NCBI RefSeq assembly: GCF_900187405.1
Contig: NZ_LT896716.1
Location: forward strand, 1,550,001-1,614,000
Direction of reading: 5' to 3'
Origin: Geobacter sp. DSM 9736
Lineage (GTDB): Bacteria; Desulfobacterota; Desulfuromonadia; Geobacterales; Geobacteraceae
DNA: 64,000 nt
In this document: positions 1-8,928 of the stretch, piece after piece
Layout of the letters: the number at the start of each line of letters is the position of its first letter
Numbering within the stretch: position 1 is the first letter of the stretch
The notes under the pieces: generated by a model
Seen by the model: only the letters and a program-made list of their open reading frames with translations
The model's database searches: none
What the model was told of the DNA's origin: nothing
Translations under genes and position numbers: made by a program

Positions 1-887
1 CCGGAGGGCGTTTCCTCGTAAAGATCGCGGGTGAAGTTCTCGACATGAATCTTCCATCCACTGTAAAGCCTGGAGAAACGGTGCCGCTCACCTTCATCGG
101 CGACAAGCCGCGTCTTACCTTCAGTCTCGGCGCGTCGGCCACCAGCGGACAACCCGCCAATGTCAGCGAAACAGCTCGGCTCCTTGCCCTCCTCTCCCGG
201 ACTCCACCGCAAAACGAGCCTTTATCCACGCTTCCACTCCTGTCGAAACAGGAAGTCTCGTCCGGAGGCGCCACTATGCTTGCGGCCCGATTACGTGAGG
301 CTCTTGGCGAGAGCGGAGTCTTCTACGAGAGCCACCTGGCGGAATGGGCGGCGGGTAAAAGGGATCTCGAAGAATTGCAGCGGGAGCCGCAGGGAAGACT
401 TTCCCAAAGAAAGCCCTCCTCGCCTGCGGCACTACCCGATGCCCCGGAGAGGCGCCGTTTGACGGTGATTCACGGAGAAGAACAGCAGAAGCCCCTGGCT
501 GCACAGGAGAGCCGAAGGACGGAAATTGCCGACCCGCAGACGCTTCCCCTCGTCCGCCAGCAGCTCACCCTTCTCCAGGGAGGATTATTCGCCTGGAACG
601 GTGAAGCATGGCCCGGTCAGCAGATGGAATGGACGGTGGGAGAACGTGAACCCGAGCCGGAAAAGGAGCAGGTTAAGCAGTGGCAGGCATCGGTTAAACT
701 GGACCTTCCAGAGCTGGGAAATGTGAAGGCGCACCTCGTTCTGATCGAGGGGAAACTGACGGTGGCGTTGAACGTAGAGAGGCCGGATACGGAAACGCGC
801 ATGGAACAGCACGAGGGGAAGCTGCGTTCCGAACTCTCTGCAAGGGGAATATGCCTGATGGAAATGGTGGTCAGCCGTGAGGGATGA
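1..887 (+). CDS. FliK-like flagellar hook-length control protein (5' partial)
   Basis: The reading frame is open from base 3 with no stop before the edge, so the N-terminus lies outside the window; the ATG at 45 is probably internal. The C-terminal 65 or so residues (LDLPELGNVKAHL, then GKLTVALNVE and a closing amphipathic segment) match the pattern of the FliK C-terminal domain (Flg_hook), which in the family controls the switch of export substrate once the hook reaches length. The middle is Glu/Gln/Pro-rich and low complexity, as usual for FliK. Its stop overlaps the GTG start of a FlhB-like gene, which supports a flagellar export role. The family call is by pattern; sequence conservation in FliK is weak. 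Confidence 0.72.
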   Translation, partial: GGRFLVKIAGEVLDMNLPSTVKPGETVPLTFIGDKPRLTFSLGASATSGQPANVSETARLLALLSRTPPQNEPLSTLPLLSKQEVSSGGATMLAARLREALGESGVFYESHLAEWAAGKRDLEELQREPQGRLSQRKPSSPAALPDAPERRRLTVIHGEEQQKPLAAQESRRTEIADPQTLPLVRQQLTLLQGGLFAWNGEAWPGQQMEWTVGEREPEPEKEQVKQWQASVKLDLPELGNVKAHLVLIEGKLTVALNVERPDTETRMEQHEGKLRSELSARGICLMEMVVSREG

Positions 888-1182
888 TTCCGGGAAAGGG
901 AAGAAAGCGGCGGCTCTCGCTTACAAGAAAGGGGACTATGCCCCACGTGTCGTGGCCAAGGGGCAGGGTGCTACAGCCGAAGCGATGATCGCACTCGCAC
1001 GCGAGAACGGCGTATACGTCCATGAATCTCCGGAGCTCGTAAGCCTGCTCATGCAGGTCGACCTCGATCGATTCATTCCCCCCGAACTCTATGTCGCCGT
1101 TGCAGAGCTTCTGGTCTGGATTTACTGGCTGGAGCACGGAGAGGCCCCGCAGGGAACGGCGCAGGAGGGCACGCTTATCTGA
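877..1182 (+). CDS. FlhB-like cytoplasmic domain protein
   Basis: 101 aa from a GTG that overlaps the preceding stop by 11 bases. The protein resembles the cytoplasmic C-terminal domain of FlhB/EscU export gate proteins without the membrane part: AALAYKKGDYAPRVVAKG, then ARENGVYVHESPELVSLLMQ and a closing amphipathic segment. The NPTH autocleavage motif of full FlhB is absent, as in stand-alone FlhB-like (FlhX/YlqH type) proteins. It is translationally coupled to the FliK-like gene, so a role in type III flagellar export specificity is likely. It is the last gene before a convergent terminator. Confidence 0.85.
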   Translation: MRDDSGKGKKAAALAYKKGDYAPRVVAKGQGATAEAMIALARENGVYVHESPELVSLLMQVDLDRFIPPELYVAVAELLVWIYWLEHGEAPQGTAQEGTLI

Positions 1183-1221
1183 AGTGTGCTTCCGAAAGAG
1201 GAGAATCCCGCACCCCAACGT

Positions 1222-1255
1222 AAAAAGGCCACCGGCACTGTACCGGCGGCCTTTC
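1222..1255. terminator. Bidirectional terminator between flhB-like gene and pta
   Basis: The arms AAAGGCCACCGG and CCGGCGGCCTTT pair with one G-U wobble around a short loop, with A-rich sequence before and T-rich sequence after. It lies between convergent genes and can serve both. Confidence 0.75.
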
Positions 1256-1286
1256 GTCTACAAAAATGCCTGAGGTGGTTCTTCGT

Positions 1287-2288
1287 CTACCCCTGTGCCT
1301 GGACAGCGGTAATCGCCGCCACGTTGACGATGTCATCCACCGAACAACCGCGGGAGAGGTCATTCACGGGCTTTGCAAGCCCCTGAATAACCGGACCGAT
1401 CGCCTCCGCCCCGGCCACACGCTCAACAAGCTTGTATGAAATGTTCCCGGCATCAAGATCGGGGAAAATGAGTACATTTGCTTTTCCGGCAACGGGGCTT
1501 CCCGGAGCCTTCTTCTCCCCGACCTTCGGAAGCAGCGCCGCATCGGCCTGCAGTTCGCCGTCGATCTGCAACGAAGGATCGATTCCCTTGGCGATATCCA
1601 TCGCCTTCAGCACCTTGTCAACGTCGCTGTGGCTCGCGCTTCCCTTGGTGGAAAAAGAGAGCATTGCAACACGCGCCGGCACATCGAGGAAGGAGCTGCA
1701 ATTGCGGGCTGTGGCAACGGCGATTTCCGCCAGCGCCTGAGCATCGGGATTGGGGTTGACTGCACAGTCGGCGAAGAGAACGACACCATTCTCCCCGAAT
1801 GTAGGGGTCTTCGTAATCATGAGGAAGAACGACGATACGGTCTTTATGCCCGGAGCGGTGCCGACAGTCTGGAAGGCAGCCTTGAGGACATTGCCGGTTG
1901 TGCTGGTGGCTCCCGCCACCTCCCCGCCTGCATCCCCGAGACGAACCATCATGCCTGCATAATAGAGGTTGTCCTTGGCCGTCAGGAGCTGCTTTGCTTC
2001 TTCCCTGGTAAGCCCTTTGCTCTTCCGCAGCTCGACAAAAGCATCTATGTACTGTTCGAGTTTAGGGGAATCTGCGGGATCAAGGAGATCGACCCCCGCG
2101 AGGTTCACTCCCTTGGCGGCAGCGGCCCCTTTTACTTCATCAACATTGCCGAGAATGACCACCTTCGCCAGCCCCTCTGCCGTAATCTGCTGAGCGGCGT
2201 ACAGCATCCGCTCGTCATAACTTTCCGGAAGAACGACGGTCTGGAGGCTCTTCTTCGCCTTAGCCTTGATTTGATCCATCAGATGCAT
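1287..2288 (-). CDS. pta: Phosphate acetyltransferase
   Basis: 333 aa, the length of the short single-domain Pta class, lacking the N-terminal DRTGG regulatory part of long Pta. It interconverts acetyl-CoA plus phosphate with acetyl-phosphate plus CoA. Family features include [20 protein letters not shown] from residue 171 and the C-terminal segment with [11 protein letters not shown] near 312-322. It follows ackA by 119 bases on the same strand, so the two probably form an acetate activation/excretion operon. In Geobacter relatives AckA-Pta is one route for taking acetate into the TCA cycle. The ATG used has a GAGG-type ribosome site; an ATG three codons in is also possible. Confidence 0.96.
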   Translation of the reverse strand: MHLMDQIKAKAKKSLQTVVLPESYDERMLYAAQQITAEGLAKVVILGNVDEVKGAAAAKGVNLAGVDLLDPADSPKLEQYIDAFVELRKSKGLTREEAKQLLTAKDNLYYAGMMVRLGDAGGEVAGATSTTGNVLKAAFQTVGTAPGIKTVSSFFLMITKTPTFGENGVVLFADCAVNPNPDAQALAEIAVATARNCSSFLDVPARVAMLSFSTKGSASHSDVDKVLKAMDIAKGIDPSLQIDGELQADAALLPKVGEKKAPGSPVAGKANVLIFPDLDAGNISYKLVERVAGAEAIGPVIQGLAKPVNDLSRGCSVDDIVNVAAITAVQAQG

Positions 2289-2407
2289 GGTGTTTCCCTC
2301 CTCAGTAAATGAATATCAGAAAAAGATGAAAAGAAAACTCCGAAAAAAGGAGCAACGGACTCCATATGTAATGGTATGGCTCCGATGCCCCATGTTGCTG
2401 CATATAA

Positions 2408-3673
2408 TCATTTGCGCACGAAATCGTTTTTCCCAAAGGAATATTCGAAGTGCATATGGTCGGTATAGGTTCCGGCGAGAATGGCCGCCACATCCTCGGT
2501 GAAGACGAGTTCCTCGTCGGTGGGAATGACAAAGACCTTAACCGGGGAATCGTCGGTCGTGATCAGCGTCTCACGCTTTCTGGTCATTGCGCTCTTGTTG
2601 CGCTCCTTGTCGAGATGAATCCCGATATGTTCCAGCCCTTCGATGGTCTTCTCGCGGATCGGCCATCCCATCTCACCTACGCCGGCGGTGAAGATAACGG
2701 CATCAAGTCGACCGATTGCGGCCATGTAGGAGCCGATATACTTGCGAAGGCGGTAGGCTTCAATATCGAGGGCGATCTTGCAGAGGCGGTCGCCGTTGTT
2801 GGCGTTTTCAATGACATCGCGACGGTCCGTGAAGCGACCGGTAATGCCCAGGACCCCACTCTTCTTATTCAGGATGCTGTCTATCTCCTTGGCGGAAAGA
2901 TTCTCCTTCTGCATCATGAAGGCGGGGATTGCCGGATCTATATCCCCGCAACGGGTACCCATCACGGCACCTTCCAGTGGAGTGAGACCCATACTGGTAT
3001 CCACGGAAACGCCACCCATTATGGCTGTGTGTGAAACGCCGTTGCCGATATGCATTGTAACAAGGTTGCACTCGCTCGGTTTTTTCCCGAGAAGTACGGC
3101 TGCCCTTTTAGAAACATAGAGATGAGATGTGCCATGGAAACCGTAACGGCGAACGCCGTGTTTTTCGTACCACTCGTACGGTACGGGATAAAGGTAGGCA
3201 TGTTCGGGCATCGTCTGATGAAACGCGGTATCGAAAATGGCTACGTGAGGAACTTTAGGCAGAAGAGCCTGCGCCGCCTCGATGCCGGCAATGTTGGGAG
3301 GATTGTGCAACGGAGCAAGGTGCTGAACCTCCTTTACTGCATCGAGGACCTGCTCGTCTATCATCACGGACCGGGTAAACTTCTCCCCGCCGTGGACCAC
3401 CCTGTGCCCGACTGCGGAGATCTGGTTCACGTCGGTCATGACGCCATGTACCGGATCTGTAAGGGTTTTGATGATGAGGTCGATGGCAACCTGGTGGTCC
3501 GGGCATTCCGATTCTTCCCGGTACGTTTCCCGTCCCGGCACTTCATGCAGAATGAAGGAGTCCCCGATAATGACTCGCTCTACCATCCCCTTTGCGATGA
3601 CCTCTTTCCGGTCCCAGTCGAACAGCTGGTATTTGACCGATGAGCTCCCGCAATTCAAGGCAAGAATATCCAT
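2408..3673 (-). CDS. ackA: Acetate kinase
   Basis: 421 aa. Phosphorylates acetate with ATP, reversibly. All ASKHA landmarks are visible: NCGSSSVK at 7-14, the substrate-binding GHRVVHGG at 89-96, FDTAFH at 147-152 carrying the catalytic Asp148, RRYGFHGTSH at 175-184 and the HIGNG phosphate loop at 208-212. It is the first gene of the ackA-pta pair. Its upstream region is AT-rich and shared with the divergent ferredoxin gene, which suggests that low-potential electron carrier supply and acetate activation may be read from one regulatory region. Start ATG is preceded by GGAGG at good spacing. Confidence 0.97.
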   Translation of the reverse strand: MDILALNCGSSSVKYQLFDWDRKEVIAKGMVERVIIGDSFILHEVPGRETYREESECPDHQVAIDLIIKTLTDPVHGVMTDVNQISAVGHRVVHGGEKFTRSVMIDEQVLDAVKEVQHLAPLHNPPNIAGIEAAQALLPKVPHVAIFDTAFHQTMPEHAYLYPVPYEWYEKHGVRRYGFHGTSHLYVSKRAAVLLGKKPSECNLVTMHIGNGVSHTAIMGGVSVDTSMGLTPLEGAVMGTRCGDIDPAIPAFMMQKENLSAKEIDSILNKKSGVLGITGRFTDRRDVIENANNGDRLCKIALDIEAYRLRKYIGSYMAAIGRLDAVIFTAGVGEMGWPIREKTIEGLEHIGIHLDKERNKSAMTRKRETLITTDDSPVKVFVIPTDEELVFTEDVAAILAGTYTDHMHFEYSFGKNDFVRK

Positions 3674-3929
3674 GAAAAACCCTCCTGATTTTAAACTGGC
3701 AAGAAGCCGATTATCTTCAATTTGATTGAATTATTTGCGTGTAGATAAAAAACCGAACACAAACTTTACCATAAATAAAACTGTATTTTATACTACAGGA
3801 GAGTCGGGGTCAATTCAAGTCTTTTATCGGGCATTTTCTGCCCAAAGCTTTCTGCTGGACATTTACTGCCGGCTATGCTAGTTTCTGCCAAAATCAAACG
3901 GTTAATCATCAAAAAAGGAGGTGACAACC
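3674..3929. other. Divergent intergenic region, ackA / ferredoxin
   Basis: 256 bases, AT-rich near ackA. I see no clear protein, riboswitch or strong consensus promoter; it must hold promoters for both genes. A strong ribosome site (AAGGAGGTGA, about 3915-3924) precedes the ferredoxin start. Confidence 0.5.
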
Positions 3930-4097
3930 TTGGCTCACAAAATTACCGACGAGTGCATCAACTGCGGCGCATGTGACGACTCCTGCCCTGTCAACGCCAT
4001 CAGCGAAGTAGGTGACAAGAGGGCGATCGACGCCGATACCTGCATCGATTGCGGCGCTTGCGTGGATACCTGCCCGACCAACGCGATCGTAGCCTGA
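3930..4097 (+). CDS. 2[4Fe-4S] ferredoxin
   Basis: A 55-aa clostridial-type ferredoxin starting at TTG (3930), chosen because AAGGAGGTGA sits just upstream and because translation from there gives a complete ferredoxin. Two cluster motifs are present, CINCGACDDSCP and CIDCGACVDTCP, each with the CxxCxxCxxxCP spacing for one [4Fe-4S] cluster. Such ferredoxins carry electrons at low potential for 2-oxoacid:ferredoxin oxidoreductases, which in Geobacter-type metabolism work in the TCA cycle and pyruvate synthesis; that partner is an inference. It is monocistronic, followed directly by a strong terminator. Confidence 0.95.
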   Translation: MAHKITDECINCGACDDSCPVNAISEVGDKRAIDADTCIDCGACVDTCPTNAIVA

Positions 4098-4113
4098 TCC
4101 GCTCCGCTACTTC

Positions 4114-4148
4114 ATAAAAAAGGCCGGCATTATGCCGGCCTTTTTTAT
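4114..4148. terminator. Bidirectional terminator after ferredoxin
   Basis: Perfect inverted repeat AGGCCGGCAT/ATGCCGGCCT bounded by A6 on the left and T7 on the right; serves the ferredoxin gene and the convergent zinc-ribbon gene. Confidence 0.9.
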
Positions 4149-4167
4149 TTCTTCATTTTCAAATCCC

Positions 4168-5301
4168 TCACTGACTCGCCACCGTCGAACCGGCAATCTC
4201 CACACCGAACTCCGCAGCTTCATTCGGCACCCTGCTGAATACCAGCACGAAGGGGATTGCCTTGCCCGGGGCCACTCCGAGATTGGACAGAGAATCACCG
4301 AACTGATTGTTCATCGCTGCTTCTATCTTATTTAAAGGAAGCGTAGCCAGCTGCTCCTTTGTCAGCACATTTCCGCAATAAGCCGTTTTGCGGGCAACCA
4401 CCTCCCCCTTCGGCCCATATAGCAAAGCACGTACCTGGATGGAAGCGCGAGGCTTGCGATAGTTATTGACCACGTCGCCGGTGATGACCAGCAATTCTCC
4501 AGCCTCCTTGTTGCTAACGAATGTCCCGCTGCTGGTACGGAGGGTTATCTTACCCTCTTCGGCAGGCTCGAGTCCCGCCCACTTGGCAACCGCGCTCAAC
4601 CCCAACCGGTCGAACCCGGCGGGACCCGCGTTGAGCAGATAGAAACCGGCGCCCGCCAGAGCAATCACGAAAGCAACCGATACTGCCATGACGGCAACAG
4701 GCAAAGCGGAGGATGTCCGTCGTGACGAGGCGGGCTGAGGGCCAGCATCCTCGGGAATCTCAATCCCTCCTGGAACCGCTGCCTCACTGGTGTCTACCGC
4801 ACGACCCGTGCCTTCCCCCTCCAACCCTCCCCTATCGAGGGCAAGGTTAAAAGATGCATCAGGGGGATCTACGAACGCATCTAACCCCGCAGCCGGAGCA
4901 GAATCGTCTTCAGTAGATGATTCCATATCCCCGTAATCGGCGGTATCTACGGCACTGCTGGGAAGGGATTCGGCGCTGGAGAAGAGTTGGGCATTGTCGT
5001 CCACACTGGTAGTATGGGAAAAGAAGCCCTCGCGTCCGGCGTCGCTACCGACTCCGGTCCGATCCTGCCGACTGAGCAGTCCTTCTTCCGACGCCGCCTC
5101 ACCGGATTCACACTTCTGCACTTCCTCCGGCTCCATCCCGGCCAGAATCCGCCCAAACTCGGATTCGGCGGAAGATGGTTCCCGATGAACGATAAAAACA
5201 TGCCTGCACCGGGAGCATCGCACCTTTACCCCGGAATCCTTTACCTTCGCGTCATCAAGCCTGAATTTGGTGGAGCATTGCCCACACTGGACTATCATCA
5301 A
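4168..5301 (-). CDS. Zinc-ribbon membrane protein with DUF3426 domain
   Basis: 377 aa. The N-terminus is an MJ0042-type zinc ribbon with paired cysteines at 6/9 and 29/32 (QCGQC and RCSRC). A long acidic, low-complexity linker follows to about residue 195, then one transmembrane helix at about 199-226, then a C-terminal DUF3426 domain (roughly 245-377) of the kind found outside the membrane. Function is unknown; the topology suggests a link between the cytoplasm and the periplasm. The start ATG overlaps the stop of hpt by four bases (ATGA), so the two genes are translationally coupled, hpt first. Confidence 0.85.
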   Translation of the reverse strand: MMIVQCGQCSTKFRLDDAKVKDSGVKVRCSRCRHVFIVHREPSSAESEFGRILAGMEPEEVQKCESGEAASEEGLLSRQDRTGVGSDAGREGFFSHTTSVDDNAQLFSSAESLPSSAVDTADYGDMESSTEDDSAPAAGLDAFVDPPDASFNLALDRGGLEGEGTGRAVDTSEAAVPGGIEIPEDAGPQPASSRRTSSALPVAVMAVSVAFVIALAGAGFYLLNAGPAGFDRLGLSAVAKWAGLEPAEEGKITLRTSSGTFVSNKEAGELLVITGDVVNNYRKPRASIQVRALLYGPKGEVVARKTAYCGNVLTKEQLATLPLNKIEAAMNNQFGDSLSNLGVAPGKAIPFVLVFSRVPNEAAEFGVEIAGSTVASQ

Positions 5302-5867
5302 TCCCTCCCTGCGGATACCGGTTCAGCATGGTAGATGTCAGGCAACTGGCGCCAGTCGCCGTTCAAATCAAGTCCGTAACCGACTACAAAACCGGACTCG
5401 CACACGATGCCAGCATAATCCACCCGGACATCCGCCCGACGCCGCTCATGCTTGTCTATGAGAGTGCAGACCCGCAGACTCGCCGGCCCCTCCTCCTGCA
5501 GATCGCGCAGGAGTGCGGAAAGGGAAATGCCTGTATCCACGATATCCTCGACAACAAGCAGGTGCCTTCCCCTGGCATAAGACTTAAGCTGCATGGTAGT
5601 AACAGGCTTGCCGGTGCTTTCAGTCCCCTGGTAGCTGGCAATACGCACGAAATCAAGGTTCAGCGGAACAGTAAGCTTTCTCACCAGATCCGCCGCAAAC
5701 ATGAATGCTCCCTGCAGCACGACAATGACGAGCAGCTCTCGCCCCGCATAATCTGCCGAAACCTCCGCAGCCAGCCGGTCAACGGCATCGGCAATTCTCT
5801 GCCGCGAATAGAGCAGCTGCAACTGCATTCCGTTCTTTTCGTCGTAAATAGGCTTCATGGCTGGCAT
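5298..5867 (-). CDS. hpt: Hypoxanthine phosphoribosyltransferase
   Basis: 189 aa from the first ATG, or 186 from an ATG three codons later that has better spacing to GGAG. Purine salvage enzyme: hypoxanthine or guanine plus PRPP gives IMP or GMP. The PRPP-binding motif VVEDIVDTG lies at 105-113 and the VLQGAFMFAADL segment near 50-62 is typical of bacterial Hpt. A sigma-70-like promoter ends only a few bases upstream, so the leader is very short. Coupled to the DUF3426 gene downstream. Confidence 0.95.
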   Translation of the reverse strand: MPAMKPIYDEKNGMQLQLLYSRQRIADAVDRLAAEVSADYAGRELLVIVVLQGAFMFAADLVRKLTVPLNLDFVRIASYQGTESTGKPVTTMQLKSYARGRHLLVVEDIVDTGISLSALLRDLQEEGPASLRVCTLIDKHERRRADVRVDYAGIVCESGFVVGYGLDLNGDWRQLPDIYHAEPVSAGRD

Positions 5868-5880
5868 TTCTCCGCTGGTT

Positions 5881-5910
5881 TCTATAACAGAAAGGCAGAT
5901 GGCGTGTCAA
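5881..5910 (-). promoter_or_regulatory. Sigma-70-type promoter for hpt
   Basis: On the minus strand TTGACA (5905-5910) and TATAGA (5881-5886) are separated by 18 bases. The predicted start of transcription is only about 7 bases before the first ATG of hpt. Confidence 0.6.
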
Positions 5911-6010
5911 ATCAATATGGCTTACCAGGGGAGGCTGTGTTATAATCCTGAACGCTTTCTCACAGTAACGGCAGTTCCCGCTGCCGAAATCCACTTGATG
6001 GAGCACTGCC

Positions 6011-6694
6011 ATGAGCAAAAATGTCGCGCTCGTAACAATCTTCTTCCTGTATCTGACAGCCACCGCGTTGGCTGCGCCGGCGATAGAGGTCAAGCAGCCT
6101 GTGTTCAATTTCGGCGCCATCACCGAAGGGGCAAAGATCGATCATGTCTTCACCATCAGAAATGCGGGAGATGCCCCCCTCAACATCCTGCACGTCAGGC
6201 CGGCATGCGGATGCACGGCAGCGAACGCCTCCTCGCCCGTCGTACAGCCTGGAAAAACAGCGGAGATCAAGACAACGTTCAATTCCACCAACTTTACAGG
6301 GAATATAACAAAAACCATTGCGCTGGAGACAAACGACCCGCAAACCCCAAACTACACGCTTACGATGAAGGGTGTTGTGAACAGCGAGGTACAAGCCAAC
6401 CCGAAGCAGCTGAATTTCGGTCAGGTTAAGGCCGGCACAGCCAAGACGCTGGTATTAAGCGTGGAGAACCGGGGAAAGAAGCCACTCAAACTGACATCAG
6501 TAAAGACTCCGATGCCGCAGGTGGTGATCAAGAGCGAAAATCAGCAGTTGCGGCCGGGCGAATCCGGGAAGATCCACATCACGGTGACCCCCCGTGCTGA
6601 GGACCGTATTCTAAGCGGCTATGTCACCATCGCAACAGATCATCCCACGAAGGCGGAGATAATGGTGCCGGTGTTCGGTTCGCCGGTGAAATAA
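6011..6694 (+). CDS. Exported DUF1573 domain protein
   Basis: 227 aa with a signal peptide (about residues 1-22, ending ALAAP). Two immunoglobulin-like DUF1573 repeats follow: the first with FNFGAITEGAKIDHVFTIRN and the CGCTAA motif, the second starting near LNFGQVKAGTAKTLVLSVEN. Proteins of this family are periplasmic or surface proteins of unknown role. A TATAAT sequence at about 5940 is a candidate -10. The gene converges with the following minus-strand gene with only 5 bases between them. Confidence 0.88.
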   Translation: MSKNVALVTIFFLYLTATALAAPAIEVKQPVFNFGAITEGAKIDHVFTIRNAGDAPLNILHVRPACGCTAANASSPVVQPGKTAEIKTTFNSTNFTGNITKTIALETNDPQTPNYTLTMKGVVNSEVQANPKQLNFGQVKAGTAKTLVLSVENRGKKPLKLTSVKTPMPQVVIKSENQQLRPGESGKIHITVTPRAEDRILSGYVTIATDHPTKAEIMVPVFGSPVK

Positions 6695-6699
6695 CAGGT

Positions 6700-7587
6700 T
6701 CAACGGGCGCTGGCGCCGGAAGCTTTCCCGTTCGTCTGGTCCGACTTGAATTCGCCATATGCCCTTTCGATGTTGACGTTAAAGAACGTCTTGTACCCCG
6801 GCAGCTGCTGATAGGCTGGGAGGGAGAAACCCTTCTTCGTCTGTGCCAGGTTCTCCCCCTTTTCCACGTGGCGCAGTACTTCCGTCAAGAATTCACGCAT
6901 AAAAACCAGAAAAGCGCTTATTCCCCCGCTGTCGGTAACCGAGCCGACACCTGGGATGACCGTAGCTGCAGTAAGACTCTCCAGCATCTCCAGGTTCATC
7001 ACCCAATCGCGCATGTAGCCGTTCCCCATATAGCCAACAACTCCGTTGAACAGCAGATCCGAAGTAAACAGAACATCCTCATTGGGTATGTACACGACCA
7101 CGTCGCCGGCACTGTGCCCTTTGCCGGTATTGCTGAGGACTATGGAGAGCTGTCCCCGCTGAAGGGTCAGAGCGTTTTCGAAGATGGTAACCGGATTTTT
7201 AACTCGCCTGTATTCGCTATTGAGTGACTGCCACGTCTGCCATGAGGTAAAGATTGACGCATTGACCGGCAGGTCGAGGTCAATATAGTTGTATCCGCTG
7301 TGGTGGTGGGTGAGGATGACTTCCTTCACGGGGAAGCTCGTTATCTGGGAGACCTCTGCAAGAAGCTCCTTGACGGCCTCCGGAACGAAATGTGATCCGG
7401 CAAGAATCACATGATTATCAGATATGATGACCATTGCGTTGCTCCCCGCCTTGCCGGCAGGCAGAGCGACAGCGGCATACACCGAATCCGAAACCTTCTT
7501 CATTTCGTAGTGAGCAGCCGGAGCAATGCGGGGGAGCATCAGAAAGAACAGCAAAAACGGGAACAGAATATTTAGTTTCTTCATCAT
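6700..7587 (-). CDS. Exported metallo-beta-lactamase-fold protein with incomplete metal site
   Basis: 295 aa with an N-terminal signal peptide (cleavage near APAAH). The fold is recognisable from ILTHHHSGYNYIDL, then GKGHSAGDVVVYIP, then LFTSDLLFNG. The canonical HxHxDH reads HHHSGY here, so the two first His remain but the Asp and last His of the second metal site are gone; the later PGHG His is Val (IPGVG). The GHSxGD His and the bridging-type Asp (SDL) remain. It may bind one metal or have lost hydrolase activity. It resembles the MBL proteins linked to quinoprotein systems, but no such genes are adjacent. Confidence 0.82.
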   Translation of the reverse strand: MMKKLNILFPFLLFFLMLPRIAPAAHYEMKKVSDSVYAAVALPAGKAGSNAMVIISDNHVILAGSHFVPEAVKELLAEVSQITSFPVKEVILTHHHSGYNYIDLDLPVNASIFTSWQTWQSLNSEYRRVKNPVTIFENALTLQRGQLSIVLSNTGKGHSAGDVVVYIPNEDVLFTSDLLFNGVVGYMGNGYMRDWVMNLEMLESLTAATVIPGVGSVTDSGGISAFLVFMREFLTEVLRHVEKGENLAQTKKGFSLPAYQQLPGYKTFFNVNIERAYGEFKSDQTNGKASGASAR

Positions 7588-7720
7588 CTTCTCCTAGGAA
7601 CGGCAAATTGTAGCAGAAGCGGCTGAAAATGGACAGATGTATGCCATACTTGCCTGAGGGCATGGGGAGGAAGATTTAACCTTGAGTAATGACGGAAAAT
7701 ATAGTAGTAATAGCCATCGT

Positions 7721-7797
7721 GGGCGGTTAGCTCAGTTGGATAGAGCGCAGGCCTCCGAAGCCTGAGGTCGCTGGTTCGAATCCAGTATCGCCCGCCA
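7721..7797 (+). tRNA. tRNA-Arg (anticodon CCG)
   Basis: 77 bases with a full cloverleaf: acceptor GGGCGGT/ATCGCCC with one G-U pair, D-arm GCTC/GAGC, anticodon stem CAGGC/GCCTG with loop CTCCGAA (anticodon CCG, reads CGG), T-arm CTGGTTCGAATCCAG, and encoded CCA. It stands alone and is followed at once by a terminator. Confidence 0.96.
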
Positions 7798-7804
7798 AAA
7801 ACTA

Positions 7805-7844
7805 CAAAAAGCGCAGAAGCCTAAGGCTCCTGCGCTTTTTTGTC
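7805..7844 (+). terminator. Terminator after tRNA-Arg
   Basis: Stem AAAAAGCGCAG(A)AGCC / GGCT(C)CTGCGCTTTTT with a TAA loop, followed by T-rich sequence. Also placed to serve the convergent HD-GYP gene. Confidence 0.88.
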
Positions 7845-7862
7845 TCTCTGAAGGCATTCCCC

Positions 7863-8816
7863 TCAGACATGCTTCGAAATCATCTCCACAAACCCTTCGA
7901 AGAGCATCGGGTTGAACACGGCGGACAGATTCCGCATCATGGCAAGAGCTTCTTCATGCGATGTTCCCCTTCGGAAAGGGCGGCTCGTGGTCAACGCGAA
8001 GTAGGTATCGCAAATGGCGGCCAGCTGTGCCGAAGGGTGGATCGAATCCCCCCTGAGGCAGTCAGGATAGCCACTGCCGTTGAACCGTTCATGATGCTGC
8101 CGGATTATCGCCAGTGCCGTTTCGCTGATCCCCTCGACCCCTGACATGAATTCATGACCTTTCTCCGGATGCTCCTTGACCAGCGAGTATTCGATATTCG
8201 AAAGTGCTTCCGGTTTTTCCAGTATCTCGTCGGAGATAAAAACCATTCCCACATCATGAAGAAGAGACCCCACCCCCACCTCGACCAGTGCCTCCTCCTC
8301 AAGGTTCAATAACTTCTCGTGAAGGAGCATCATGAGGGCGGATACCTGGACGCTGTGAACGAAGATATAGAAATTTTGAGGCATGATTGTCTTGAGAGGC
8401 TTGAGCGGATCCTGGTCGGAAGTCAGATAGCCCAGGAGGTGGCGGACGACGTTCCGGCAGCGTCCATGATCCATCACCTTGTCCGGCGTCTCGAAAATGT
8501 CGGTAAGATAGTAGGCGGAAGCCTGATAGATCATCGTTCCCTTGGCACTGCTGCCTATATCGTCCCGGGCTACAAGTGCGGGAAGATTATTTTCCAGATA
8601 GTCGGCAATGATATAAATGTCTATGACGCGAACGTAAAGAAATTCGAGCCGAGACCGCCGCAGCTTCGCCAGATCGTTGTCGGTCAGGCTCATGTCGTGC
8701 TTCCGGTAGAGGATGTAGTTCCCCAGGTTCTTGTTCCTGATGTAGAGCGCAACCTGCGGAAAGAACTCGGGAATGATACTTTCAATGGCTAGGGCTCTGA
8801 AATCTCGGTCCTTCAT
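7863..8816 (-). CDS. HD-GYP domain protein (probable c-di-GMP phosphodiesterase)
   Basis: 317 aa from ATG 8816, preferred over a GTG 18 bases upstream because AAAGGA lies 8 bases before it. The N-terminal 130 residues are a poorly conserved PilZ/DUF3391-like region; the rest is an HD-GYP domain with LLHDVGM, EHPEKGHEFM and QHHERFNGSGYP. The H, HD and HH metal ligands and the GYP signature are present, so hydrolysis of cyclic di-GMP is the expected activity. No receiver domain, so it is presumably controlled through the N-terminal part. Paired in theme with the diguanylate cyclase at 37 kb. Confidence 0.9.
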   Translation of the reverse strand: MKDRDFRALAIESIIPEFFPQVALYIRNKNLGNYILYRKHDMSLTDNDLAKLRRSRLEFLYVRVIDIYIIADYLENNLPALVARDDIGSSAKGTMIYQASAYYLTDIFETPDKVMDHGRCRNVVRHLLGYLTSDQDPLKPLKTIMPQNFYIFVHSVQVSALMMLLHEKLLNLEEEALVEVGVGSLLHDVGMVFISDEILEKPEALSNIEYSLVKEHPEKGHEFMSGVEGISETALAIIRQHHERFNGSGYPDCLRGDSIHPSAQLAAICDTYFALTTSRPFRRGTSHEEALAMMRNLSAVFNPMLFEGFVEMISKHV

Positions 8817-8904
8817 GGGGTGCATCCTTTCCACCCGCCGCGGCCGGGGCGGGTAACCTCAGATCCCAGCATCTTTCATACCACCGTGATCACCTAAGAA
8901 TCAA

Positions 8905-8928
8905 CATGTTGCACCTGAGCAAAACATG
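8905..8928. promoter_or_regulatory. Possible operator upstream of hydrogenase operon
   Basis: In the 230-base divergent gap, CATGTT and AACATG flank a core with TTGC...GCAA. The two dyads are offset by one base, so this is an imperfect palindrome of 24 bases. It lies about 120 bases before the hydrogenase start. A regulator is not identifiable. Confidence 0.3.
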
